From Loxodes magnus (Eukaryota > Ciliophora > Karyorelictea > Loxodida > Loxodidae), in the NCBI GenBank assembly GCA_946699065.1, contig CAMPDV010000708.1, positions 62,001-126,000 of the forward strand: a stretch of DNA of 64,000 bases, written 5' to 3'. Below, one piece after another: positions 25,057 through 36,319 of this stretch (the first letter of the stretch is position 1; each line of letters opens with the position of its first letter). A model generated the notes under the pieces. That model worked only from the letters and a program-made list of their open reading frames with translations, searched no databases and was not told where the DNA came from. The translations under genes and the position numbers were made by a program.

Positions 25057-27432
25057 TCAATTTTACAAAAAGCTCAAATCGCAATTATTTAAAAATTATG
25101 TAATACACTTTAGTTAGAGAATTTAGGCTTTTATAACTAGAAAGAAGAAGATAATAATTATTAAAATTAAGAACAAAAAATAAGTTTCTTTCTTATAGAT
25201 ATCTCAAATTGGTAAAGAAGTCTTTGGTGCCAATAACTATTTGTAAGCACTACTTGAAACTGATAAAGTGTAGGGATGTGTTGGAGCTGGTAAGTAAGTG
25301 TATTAATTTCATAACATTTCTGCCACTGTTGCGTCTATTACTAACTCTAAAGTTCTCGTTGAAGTTAAGTCTGTTATTCCACCGCAATTACATGTCCCGT
25401 TAAAATCTACAATATTCTCAGTATTGCATCCTTTTATTAAACGTAAAGTTTAAGGACATTTTATATTATCAAAAATGAAAGTGCAAATATTCTCGAAGCT
25501 TTTACATTAATCGAAAACTATAAAGCCTTTTGAAGCTGCATTATCTTTTATCATCAAAGAAGGTAAACGAGGTCTTGTTATAGCGTCTATTATATCTTCT
25601 GCAACACGATCTCCTGGAGTATCAAAGTTTCCACAAGAACATTCACCTTATCATGTAGAATAATCTTAATTATCCGTACAAGAATTTATATATCTTAAAT
25701 CATCTGGACATTAAATATGGTCAAACAAGATCGAACATACTTTAGCATATTCTATGCATAAATTAATGGGTTGTAATGTAGCGTATCCACCATAGCTTAG
25801 AAGATCGTATCTTCTTTATAGTAAAACATCAATTGTTAGTTCTTATAATCGTACATTGGTAGTATCAAAAGTACCACATTGACAGACTCCTTTGAAATTA
25901 TCCATACCTTTTCTTCCACATCCATCTACGTCTCTTTAAGAATGTGGACATCCTATACGATTAAAGTAATGATTGCAAAGATTTTCAAAAGTTAAGCATA
26001 AATCAATAACTTCCGTAGGCTGATTATTTGTGCTTGCATCGTTAGGTCAAACAGTAACAAAACTATTAGTAACATTTGATTTGCATTGTCCATCTATTAG
26101 AACTTCTCCTGTTCTTACTGAGCCATCGAAGTATTGATTGCATATGCAGGTGCCACTTCCATTGAAATTTTTCATTGAAGTTGGTGAATCGCAATTCATT
26201 ATTATTTGAGCTTCAGAAGGACATCCTGATCTAGTTAAGAGTTCTCTGCACATTGATTAGTAATCAGTACAAAATTTAATAGATTTAGGCATAATATAAT
26301 CAGCACTAATTTAGCTCTGCTGATAAATGTTAAGTATGAGAATTATTCCAGCCTAAGCTATTAAATTCGATGAAATGCCATAAATATAAGCGTTTCTCAA
26401 AGGAAGTTAATCAAGTTCATTAACAAAAGTTGATATGGTTGTTAAGCAACCACAGAATCCAGTTGAAAATCCATAAAGAGCTGCTTGCTATGTGGTATTA
26501 TAGTACTCTACAAAATATTTGGAAAGTAGAGTAAATAAAGCAAGTAGCCAAGTTCCAAGAATATTAGCTGTAAAAGTTCCAATAGGAAATGTTTTTATTT
26601 TAGCGTTTTTGAAAGATAATAAATATCTTGAATAGGCACCAAAACAACCAAAAATTGCACTGTATGTTATATGTTCCCAAGTAGGATAAACATATACAGG
26701 TAAAATAATAATTAAAACTGTACCTATCAAATAAAAGAGACAGATTGCTATTTCCATTTTAAGGTGATCCTTTGATTGCTTAAGTAATAAATCATTAGTG
26801 AATGTAGAGTTTTTGTAAGAGGAGATAGATGAGAAATGATGACCTACTCTTAAAGCCATAAGTGGTAAAGTGGATCCGATCCAAAGAGAAATTATTCATT
26901 CAAAGATTCTTCCTCCATTATAACTACCTAAATCATTTCCCCAGCTTAAATCCCATTAAAGGAAGAAGTTTTTATTTGCTTCTATTTACCAAGATGAAAA
27001 AGTAGTTATTGAACCACATAAGCCTGTAGTGATAGAGATGTAAACCATTTTATGGAATTTACTATCAGTTTTATCGTGGAGGTACATTTTATGTCTAACC
27101 ATGAATCCCATAATTATGCAGCCGATTATTTATGCATACATAATGCAATAATTAGTTTCAACTCTTCAAATTTTATAATAAGCAATTCCTACTCTAATAT
27201 AAGTTCCAAGATAAGCTCCCAAACAAATTCCAAATCATATAAGCATTTAACCGTAAAACTTAGATAGCCTTTTTACTGGAACTTTAATTTCTTCCTTTGC
27301 TTCTTATATATTTTGGTCCTCGTTTTGATTTTGTGAATTGGAAACAGTAATCCCGGGCTATTAAATCTTAGCTTCTTTATCCTCTTAATCAGATGAATAT
27401 TGTATATTTTGCATATATTTTTAAATCTTCAT
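25057..27432 (-). CDS. two-domain CrcB/FEX-like fluoride channel with Cys-rich domain
   Basis: Probably exports fluoride across a cell membrane. The frame is uninterrupted for 791 codons. After a 50-residue polar N-terminus there are two CrcB/Fluc domains, as in eukaryotic FEX: domain 1 (about 60-200) with LGAYLGTYIRVG and TGLCGSITTFSSW, and domain 2 (about 225-370) with GCFGAYSRYLLS, FPIGTFTANILGTWLLA and TGFCGCLTTISTF; both keep the TTFS/TTIS signature near the Na+ site. A roughly 370-residue region follows with four repeats of about 90 residues (Cys near 388, 480, 559, 640; each with a CP pair and a CxC), then one hydrophobic helix (YFLFLILIIIIFFFLV) and a short tail to TGA 25057-25059. 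TGA codons lie at aromatic sites (FEWIISLW; STWQGEC aligns with Phe in sister repeats). The extra ectodomain is unusual. Confidence 0.85.
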
Positions 27433-29741
27433 TTTCAGAGCCTTTTAAAGCTAATTAAATTATATTTTTATGATTTGTTTAAATAATCAGTAAATATTTA
27501 TCTCATAAGTTTGCTTATTTATCAGACTTTTCGCATATGAAAGTCTAATAAATAAAATTTCATAGTTGCAAAGCATTTTTACAGAATGTATAAGTTTCAT
27601 TAATTTAAAGTTTAGTAACTTTTTCTTCCTTTTATCAATTTTTATTTAGCATCTACTATATTTTAATCCTCATTAACTATAACTAAAAAAGATATTTATC
27701 TCTTTAATAATTTATGATTATCTACTTTTTCTTTCAAAGTTTACCGAGTAAAATTAATAAATTTTTTTCAACTTAAGAAAAGTATTTAATTTGAGTAGAT
27801 TTAAGTTAGTTCTGTATGAATTATTTAAGAGTGGATCCTTAAGTATATCAGGTAGATATATAAAGTAGAAATGCATTGTTATATATTTTCTTTGACTACA
27901 AATATTGCTTTTTAGTTTAGCTAACTGGAACTTTATTGATAATAATATCTAATTTTGATTCATCAGATTTTGTATAGTAATATTAAAACTCCTAATTTAA
28001 TATACTAGGGATTTTTAAAAAATGATGGCCTTTTGAATTAGGAAATGAAACACTTGCTATTATTTTTGGAGAGGAAATCTTCAGTATAACTTAGAAGTTA
28101 TAGTAAGCATTAGATTCATCTATAATTTTTTTTAATTAAATGAGCTAAAACTGAAGATATTAGATTTAATACCATATCTCATAGCAAATAAATACTATGA
28201 CTTCAAAAAATAAAAATAAAAGTGATAAATAGTTTAATATGAAATATCTAATATAAATGAAGAAAAAGGAAACTGGTTTAATATAAATTACTCTAAGCTT
28301 TCGCTAAAATCACTCTGCACATCATCTAGATTTTTACATTTACTTAAATATGATCGATTAGTGAATAATAAATTGGATACGTATAGCTAGATTAATATCT
28401 ATAATAATATCTAAGATAAAGGACAATGGAATGAAAAGATAAAGCGCTTAATACACTTCAACAATAATTTAGTTATAAGAATATATATCTTAATATATAA
28501 TTAAATAGTTCACTTTTTTTAGCTTTCGGTATAAATTAGTTTATATTTTATAAATAAGAACATCAAATTAAATTAATAAATTACGTCTTTGAGTTTCAAA
28601 AAATATATAGAAATGCAATGAAATCATTTATTATATCAATATATTTTATCTTCTTCTAAAAATTTAAAATATATAAGCTTTAAAATGACAAGCACAAAAA
28701 GGAAAAATAAAAGAGTATTTATATAAAGATATACAAGGAGCAAATGGATTATTTTAAATTACTTAAGTCATTTTATGTAACTTGCTAATAACCCTATAAA
28801 TATATGCTTTAAATAATGATATAAAATAATGTCTACTAATATTTACACATCCATATAGGATCTTTAGAAGAAGTTTATAAGCTTAATAAACTATATTAAT
28901 TTAACTCAGGTTTTTAAATTCGATAATTTACTTTTTCCTAGGTAAAAAGCAAATTAAATTTCGATTATTAAATTTATGAATACTAAAAATATAAAATAAA
29001 ACAGCAAGGCGAAAAGTAAAGCACTAAACCACTAGATAAATATGATAATGATAAATATTCTTAAGATTAATATAATAATTTGATTTCTATCTTAATTTAT
29101 CTATTTAGCTATTTCATTTGATTATTAATCATTCATAGAGATTGTAGTCATAGCTGTGTGATATGTATTATGTTAGTTATTTGAAAGCTAGTCCACTGTA
29201 GGGAGTATACCAATTATTAACTTCTTAGTAAAGCATAAAGAAAAAATATATAATCGATAAATAAAAGTTTTAGTTCTGTAGTATATTAAAAGAAGAGATA
29301 CTTTGATATAAATTGAAACAAAATAAATTTTCTCTAGCAAGTAAAAAACTTTATAGATGTCTATGAGTAAAAAAGCATCTCAGGAAATAAAGTTGAATTT
29401 ATTAAAGTCTTAGTATTTAAGATAATCAATATTGATCTTATTAAGTCGATAAATTATTTCTTTTAGTTCTCCTCTGCATAACCTTAAATCCAAAAAATTA
29501 AAGTTTTATCATAAAACAAAAATTTCATGTTTGTGAATCACTAGTAGTTCCAATAAATATTGATATATATACAAAGTATATTACTTTTACCAATTCTATA
29601 TGATTATTGAAAACATTAGAAAGTTTAAAAATAGAGTAAACACATATAAAGAAAATTATATATCTTTATTATCTCTTTCTAAGCTTTCCTTCGATTATTT
29701 TTTATTTATCTAGCTAACTACTTTTAAACTTAAATTATAAA
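27433..29741. other. intergenic stretch, possible decayed LRR pieces
   Basis: No intact gene is seen. Around 28020-28330 short plus-strand pieces (NETLAIIFGEEIF and similar) vaguely recall the F-box/LRR family but do not align over any length. The rest is A/T-rich. Confidence 0.35.
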
Positions 29742-31964
29742 ATGGAATAAATTACAAGAAACTTATGTACCAAATGTAGAAAATTATTTCTTAAAAATGA
29801 AAAAATTGAAGACGAATCTTGCCAAGGAAATTTATGCTAGGATTGCTTAAAAGAAGAAAACGGAAATTAAGAACTAACAGCAACTAGCAAAGTTAGCTAA
29901 GATTTTGAAGAACTATAAATTGAGAAAAATATAGTAGAAGCTATAAAGCAGAATCGAGAGCATCAAAAGCAAAACCTTTAAAATACACTCATAAGTTAGA
30001 ATTAAACAGTTATACCTCCTTCGATAAATAAGCTATTTTGGAGCAATAAGTATATCCTAGATTAATTTATTAAATACCTAAATTATAAAGATAAAGCAAT
30101 TCTTTAGCAAGTAAATAAGTAGTTCTATTAATTTAACTACTATTTTGAGATTCTGTACATTTAGTTGTATAAAAGCGACGCTATAATTACATAGAATTAT
30201 ATAGAGTGAATCTTAAGATAACTTCAATGCAAAGAAGTAGAAAGGTTAAGTTTAAATGGCTTCTAATTACCTGAAGATATATGTGAAGTTATTTCCAAAA
30301 GAATAGAAGAATCTATTAGCATTAAAAAACAAGCATCCAAAAATTAAATTCTAGCGAGACTGAAAGATATCTTTATATTAAGTTGAAGTAATACCAGATT
30401 TAACGCCTTTCCTGATCTTTCTAATTTGTAGTTCTTGATAATTCTTAAAATAAGCCAGACTACAATAAAAGACTCAAATCTTTTTTTCTTAAAAGAGTTA
30501 CTAAACTTGAAGGTTCTAGACCTCGATGCGGTGTAACTTATAACAGGTGAATTCTTAGTAGATTACTGCCAAAATTTAACACTAGAAGTATTAAAGTTAG
30601 ATAGCTAAAGAATAGACTACAAGTATATATAAGAATACTTACAAATAAAAGGAAAGCACATTAACGAGCTAAAAATTAATAGTAATAAGTTACTACATCA
30701 AATAGTAGATTTATGTCCTAATATAAGCAAAATAGATTTATAGTGAGTATAAGAATTATCAGATTTATTTATTGATAAAATAAGCAAATATGACCTTTAA
30801 TACCTAGCTCTAGATATTACTAATTTATCAAACTAGGCTATTAAAAGATTGTTCTGTCACTAATATCTAAGCCTTGATTCTCTTACAATAATAAATTCAG
30901 ACAATTTTAGACCAGAAGTTTTGCACCTCTTACTTTAGAATGCTAGTAATATTAGAGAATTAGAATGGAATGAAAGAGTAAAAACCCTTTAATTAAGTTT
31001 CTAGGAATAAAGCAAGGATCAATAACAGATTTAAGTAAACACTTCATTTATATAACTAGCAAAACTAGAGTAAGTTACAATTAGTGATTAGAATGAATGT
31101 AGTGATTTAATTCTATAGGAACTATTTCAAAAAGCTCCTAATATAAAGCAACTAAATGTTTTTCAATATAACTATAATAAAAAATATATATAGTAAGCAG
31201 ATATAAAAGAGAATATGTAGAAACTTCCAATAGAAAGTAAATAACCCTTATTTTCAAACTCATTAACGAAACTTTAAGAAGTTAACTTTATTAAATGTAC
31301 TTCAATTAGAGATTAAACCTTCTACCAGATTATCTCAAAGGCTCCTAATCTAAGAATTTTGTTCCTAAGTCAAATTAATCAAATTAAAAACGAAACGCTT
31401 CACTAGATAGGTGTTTACTTAACTAAATTAGAATAAATTTATTTAGAAGAGATATACCAATTAACAGATGAAACTATCACTTTCATTTTTTAAAACTGCA
31501 AGCATTTGAAAAAAGTAAGGATTTCATTAGGAAAAAAATATCAGCAATCATTAACTAAAAATTTATAGCCCCTGCAAATATAAAGTCCCACTCTTAATAA
31601 AAGCAATTAGACGTATAAATCATGGATTTAATAATTGCCATCAATGTAAAATCTAAAAGTTCTAGAGCTTATTTAATACTAAGTAGATAATTAAGATATT
31701 ATTTATATTATCAAAAGCTGCCCTTAGCTTCTATCTTTGAACTTAAAAAATAATAAAGTAATAACTGAAGAAGGACTTCCTTTAAAAGATGAAGAAGGTT
31801 CATTATATCCAATTTGAAATAATTTGAGATATTTAAATATATAAGGATGCTCTAAAATAAATGTATCATGAATTTACTTACTAGCATCATAATTTAGAAG
31901 AATTGAGATTTATAATGAAAACTTAGCTAAGATTAAAAATAGTCAAGAAGTAAAAAGCATTTGA
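29742..31964 (+). CDS. zinc-finger / F-box / leucine-rich-repeat protein, copy 3
   Basis: Best-preserved family member; the frame stays open from ATG 29742 for over 740 codons with many TAA/TAG. The N-terminal Cys motifs CTKCRKLF and CQGNLCQDCL (residues 9-35) look like a partial RING/B-box. An F-box-like helix run follows at about 105-140 (NKYILDQFIKYLNYKDKAIL), then LRRs with signatures LCPNISKIDL and APNLRILFLSQINQI, and a conserved C-terminal EEGLPLKDEEG block. Trp codons mix TGG (KSWIQQL) and TGA (YIEWILRQ, YPIWNNL, NVSWIYL), and the TGG of KSWIQQL aligns with TGA in copies 1, 2 and 4. The TGA at 31962-31964 matches the copy 2 stop in spacing; a TAA follows at 31995 and the next TGA is 32178. 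Inferred role: SCF substrate recognition. Confidence 0.85.
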
Positions 31965-32299
31965 AAATATTTTAACTTAAAATTAAAGTTTAAATAATCA
32001 AATTTTGCTTAACTATAAACATATTTTTGCCTAAATCTTCATTACATTAAACTGAATTAATACATTCGATATATTTTTATCCAACCAAATAGAAACTAAA
32101 ATTGTTTCAAAGTTTATTTTATTAGAGTATTTTTAATTGAGCAGGCAAAACTAAAATAACTCAGCTTCTAAAAAATATGATACCTAATTATATAGATATC
32201 CATGTCTATACCTGAAAGCTTATTATTTTTCGATTGTATTTTATTAGTTTAATTATTAATCTATAAGAGTAAATTACTATCAAATAAAGAACTTATTTT

Positions 32300-32950
32300 T
32301 GAAAAAGGGATAGAATCACTATCTATACTTAAGATCAAATTTTTTTTTGAAGTGAGAAAAAGAATAAAAAGTTAGCTATCTAAAAACTTTAAATTTGCAC
32401 ATTCAAAATGAGAAAAAAAAGGATATTTACCATTTATTCTTCAATGATAAAGAAGAATAATTAGAATATTAAAGTTACACTTTGATAATAAATAGGTTTA
32501 CGAATATTTGGTTGCATGTAAAGAATTAAGTGAAGATCATGTAGCATAAGTATAAATAAATAAAATCTAAATATTACAAGGGTATTTATACTGAGTTTGA
32601 TTAAGTATAAAACTTCAAGCCATAAAAATTAAAATTTAAGAAAGATTTGATTTTAAAGATGAACAAGGTTTAATATCCAGTTGTAATTACTTCAAAATTT
32701 AAACTTTAAAAGCAGTTCCAAATAAAATAAAATTTAACTGGCTACTCAATATATAACAATAAAAAACTAAAGAGGAGCATTTTATTGAGAAACTTTAAAC
32801 ATTAAAGTTAAAAAGATTTTATAGAAAGGTATTCTTTGAAATTAAAAGCATTTACCATCTTTTATTCATAAAGAAGAAAAATCCATCTTAAACTGGAGAT
32901 ATGAGGGAGAAATTTAGAATATAATCTTAAATTAAAAAAAATTATAAATC
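32300..32950 (+). pseudogene. decayed C-terminal fragments of the F-box/LRR family
   Basis: At about 32636-32760 one frame reads ERFDFKDEQGLISSC and, after a gap, KFNWLL, a worn version of the family's EEGFPLKDEQGxxYP ... INxxW block. Upstream and downstream pieces (32300-32500, 32780-32950) are short, in changing frames and not alignable with confidence. It is a relic of a tandem copy just downstream of the intact gene. Confidence 0.4.
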
Positions 32951-32959
32951 AACATACTA

Positions 32960-34080
32960 AGATTATTTTATAATCTATCTAATTTCATTTACTTAATAAG
33001 CTTAAGATATTTCCTAAAAATTCCCATAATTGGAAAGCTATTATAAGTGTAATTAATAGATTACAGGGATTTAAAAACTCCTTAAATTTGATTCTTTTAC
33101 TTTTTTATAAAATTGAATAATTTACACCCATTTAAGTTCGTAAAAATATATCTAATTTTTAATTAAAATAGCAATATTTGAAACTTATAAAATAAAAAAA
33201 TTTAGATATATAGGTACATCTTACATGCATTTATAAAATTGAGTTTTAATTTTAATAATTAATAATAAAACCAAATTTAAGTTTATATATCTAAGTATAA
33301 GCCATTCAACTCCAAATAATGACTTTAGCATAGTAATAATAATTCTATCTACTTGCAAAAATTTAGTTATACTTATTTAAGGTTTTTTGCCTTTAATCTT
33401 TATTATAATTTTAATAATAGCATTCAAATTTAATAAAATACACTTACTCCCTCCTTTAATTTTTAAAGGTTAGTTTATATATTCATTCCATTATGTTTTA
33501 TCTTAACCTATGTAATTTTATATTTTTTCTACTCCTAAATACTTTTTTTGAAAATTCAACAATGAAATATTTATTTATTTCCCTAGTTATTTAATGAGAT
33601 TCTCATTAAATTTAATATTATATATAGCAATGTAGAATATTTAAATGGAAAGGAATATATTGGATAATAGAAATAAATTAGATTAAAACTTAAATATATT
33701 AATATAGAAGTTATTTCTAAGTGTTGCTTTGGTAATATATACTCAGGCTAATTTTTAAGAAACTAACTTAGGTAAAATAAAGATAAAATGTAAATAATAA
33801 TTAAATTGAAAATATTTAAGTATTTCTGTATATTTACATAACTTTGTATAAGATGTTATTAGCTTGAGATATATACAGTTATAGAAGTTTACTAAAGGGA
33901 AAATTAAGAAATTAAAATCGATGAGTTATAAAGCCAGTTTATTTAGTTTTCGATTTAAGATAAATTAACGAGATTATTAGTGCTAGAGACAATATAAAAT
34001 AAATTTTATAAATAGTTGGATAAAATGAAATGATACTAGGAAAAGAAAAGTTTATAAGTGATTTTAATAAAGACAATAAC
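32960..34080. other. intergenic stretch
   Basis: A/T-rich, with no gene, repeat or RNA recognised. Confidence 0.4.
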
Positions 34081-34089
34081 AAGAAATTT

Positions 34090-34480
34090 AAAGTCTTAGT
34101 ATAAAACTAATTATTTCTAAATTAAGGAAAAGCATTTGTTTGTAAAACCCAATATAACTAAAACAAAAAAATAATAAAATGGGTTTACTTATACAATAAT
34201 ATATATCCTTTCTTGGTATGATAACTTTCTTCGGATATTTTTTCCAATTATAAAGAATCTCATTCATATTTTCGAGATTTAATCTCATCTTTCTAACTTC
34301 AATAATTATTTCCTCTTTAAGCATCTCCTAGCAAAGCTCTTTTTCGCTCGTAATCACCAATTTCATATAAAGCTCGATGGAAAATTATCAAATGATTAAA
34401 GAATTTAATATTTAGATCATCTATAAAATTACCCTTTTTTTCAACTCATTATAAAGTCTTAGATATTAAACCTGTTCTCT
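34090..34480 (-). pseudogene. small unrecognised coding remnant, frameshifted
   Basis: Minus-strand frames read convincingly as protein in two pieces: LNIKFFNHLIIFHRALYEIG with ERKRALLGDA (about 34430-34325), then, one frame over, KEEIIIEVRKMRLNLENMN and EILYNWKKYPKKVIIPRKDI (to about 34190). Beyond that the sequence becomes hydrophobic A/T-rich and is probably not coding. Joining the pieces needs one frameshift near 34320. The family is not recognised. Confidence 0.35.
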
Positions 34481-34539
34481 AGTATAAAATTTCATAAATA
34501 GGTTAAGTAATTTGCTGAAAATCTTTTATCCAGTTTCAA

Positions 34540-35640
34540 GTCAGGATATTCTAAGTATCAATGAAAAAATGATTTAAAAATATTAATTTTTATAAATACT
34601 TAAATAGCTAAGCAAGCAACATCAATTTATATTCAAATCATCTTAACATTTTTTATTAATTAGTCTTACCTTAATGTAATTATCCTAAAGCTTATTTTCT
34701 TACTAATAGACTTCTTATATCTTTTTAAAACTTAAACTTAGGAATAGATATGAATTATACTTTGATATATAAACCTAACATCCTTTTATACCCAAAACAT
34801 TTGAACTAAAGACTCATCTTCTAAGAACCTTAAGATATAAGCATTAAATAGAGATATTTAGAAAGTAAGTTGCAAGTTATTTAAACTTATTACGAGCTTA
34901 ATTAATTTTATTCATATTTCACTGTTTTACCAACTTAATTAAATCTGAGACATTATATCTTTATAAAGTAATAATTATCAATTTAATAGTAATAAAATCT
35001 CTTTTGGATATATAAGATTATATCTAAATCATGAGACATAAAAAGTTTTAAAAGAACGAAATCTTTTTTTCGTCCATCTTAATTTAAAATTAGAAATGTA
35101 AAATCAAAAAATAAGGAAAAAAATAGATTTGTCAAATAAAAATAGCCAATTAGAAAAATTTAAAAAAGTCTGCAAAGCCGATTTAATGGATAGTTATAAT
35201 TAGTTGAATTTAAAAAATCAAAAAACAAAAAAAAAAGTTATTATTTATGCTTAGCAAAACATCATAATACTAAATGTAAAAATCTAATTATTTAAAAAAA
35301 ATTACTTGACTAATAAAAGAAAATCTTTAAAATTATAGGAAATGAGAAAAGAAATGAAGAATAAATAAAAGGAAATAAGCAAATAATATTTTAAACTACT
35401 TTTTAATAATTTTTTCAAAATTTGAATGAAAAATCATTCTAATAAAAGATTTTAATTCAGTTTATCACTGAAAATTGATGATAAATAGATAAGATATATA
35501 TAGTATAAAGTTTTTTAAAATAATATAAAAATTGGTTTTACAAGATAAATATATAAAATTTAATAAGAATTACCCCAAATGTTCAAAACTATATTTCAGA
35601 ACAATCTTGCTAATATGCTTGAATTTCTTAAAATTTAATT
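34540..35640. other. intergenic stretch
   Basis: A/T-rich with many A-runs; nothing recognisable. Confidence 0.45.
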
Positions 35641-35706
35641 TAATTTTAATAAATAAATAAATAAATTTGACTATAGAGTGCGTAGCACTCTCATTGGTGC
35701 GCAGTT
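35641..35706 (+). repeat. inverted-repeat partner A
   Basis: About 60 bp that match, in reverse complement and with roughly 90% identity by eye, 52989-53048. It contains the small perfect hairpin gagtgc-gta-gcactc. A GC-rich block in AT-rich DNA; candidate end of a mobile element. Confidence 0.7.
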
Positions 35707-35727
35707 CTTTAAAAAAAAGATGTTTCA

Positions 35728-35850
35728 TACTGACAAGAATGTTTGTTACTGATAAAATTATCAGATACTGGTAGACTTTGTTCAATACTGGTATAATTAT
35801 TCAGTACTGATAAAAATGTTCAATACTGATATAATTTTAGAATACTCGTA
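35728..35850. repeat. diverged tandem repeat (atactgataaaa... units)
   Basis: Five to six imperfect copies of a unit of about 20-25 bp built on tactgataaaattnttcag/tcaata. It lies between inverted-repeat partner A and the GC-rich island, as if part of the same insertion. Confidence 0.6.
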
Positions 35851-35859
35851 AATTATCTA

Positions 35860-36165
35860 CTTGTTGGAGGTCCAAGGACATGGCAGGATTGTGTCTCATT
35901 GCATCACCAAAGCAGAGGAAGACATAAAGTCGATTATGGGTACTTAAATTCCCCAGCTCTGATGAAGCTCGCAATATTATTTCTTTTTCGTTCCAGAATT
36001 AAAAATAAACGAAGCCAAGCCAAGCCAGTGTCGAAGGTCTAAGAATCTTATGTCTCGAAGCCAAACCAAAGCAGAGGAAGACATAAAGTAGATTATGGGT
36101 ACTTAACTTCCCCAATATCTGATGAAGATGACCTCGTTGTTTACCTTCGAACATCTATGGCGGTT
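35860..36165. repeat. GC-rich island with two 62-bp direct repeats
   Basis: Direct repeats at 35907-35968 and 36066-36127 (period 159 bp) share ccaaagcagaggaagaca, gattatgggtactta and tctgatgaag with few mismatches. The island has none of the local codon bias and ends at ggcggttttt followed by a run of about 15 A (36168-36182). It looks like inserted, possibly reverse-transcribed, sequence; no ORF is recognised. Confidence 0.6.
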
Positions 36166-36204
36166 TTTAAAAAAAAAAAAAAATTTTGCTATTATTAGAC
36201 TTTT

Positions 36205-36310
36205 AAATTTTTTGGCTTTTTATATAATCTAGAAATTATGATTTTTTATAATTTTTTAATTTTAATTTTAAAATAAATTTCTAGATTATATAAAAAGCCA
36301 AAAAATTTTA
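36205..36310. repeat. long palindrome (about 33-bp arms)
   Basis: The left arm (36205-36238) and right arm (36275-36310) are near-perfect reverse complements sharing ggctttttatataatctag, separated by about 36 bp of A/T. MITE-like or cruciform-forming. It adjoins the poly-A end of the GC-rich island and lies close to the mirror centre of the kinase/tRNA duplication. Confidence 0.75.
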
Positions 36311-36319
36311 AATTTATTA

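Noticed and set aside
26047..26859. Separate small proteins (68 and 123 residues) in the fluoride-exporter region
   Set aside because: They are pieces of one continuous 791-codon frame once TAA/TAG are read as Gln and TGA as Trp.
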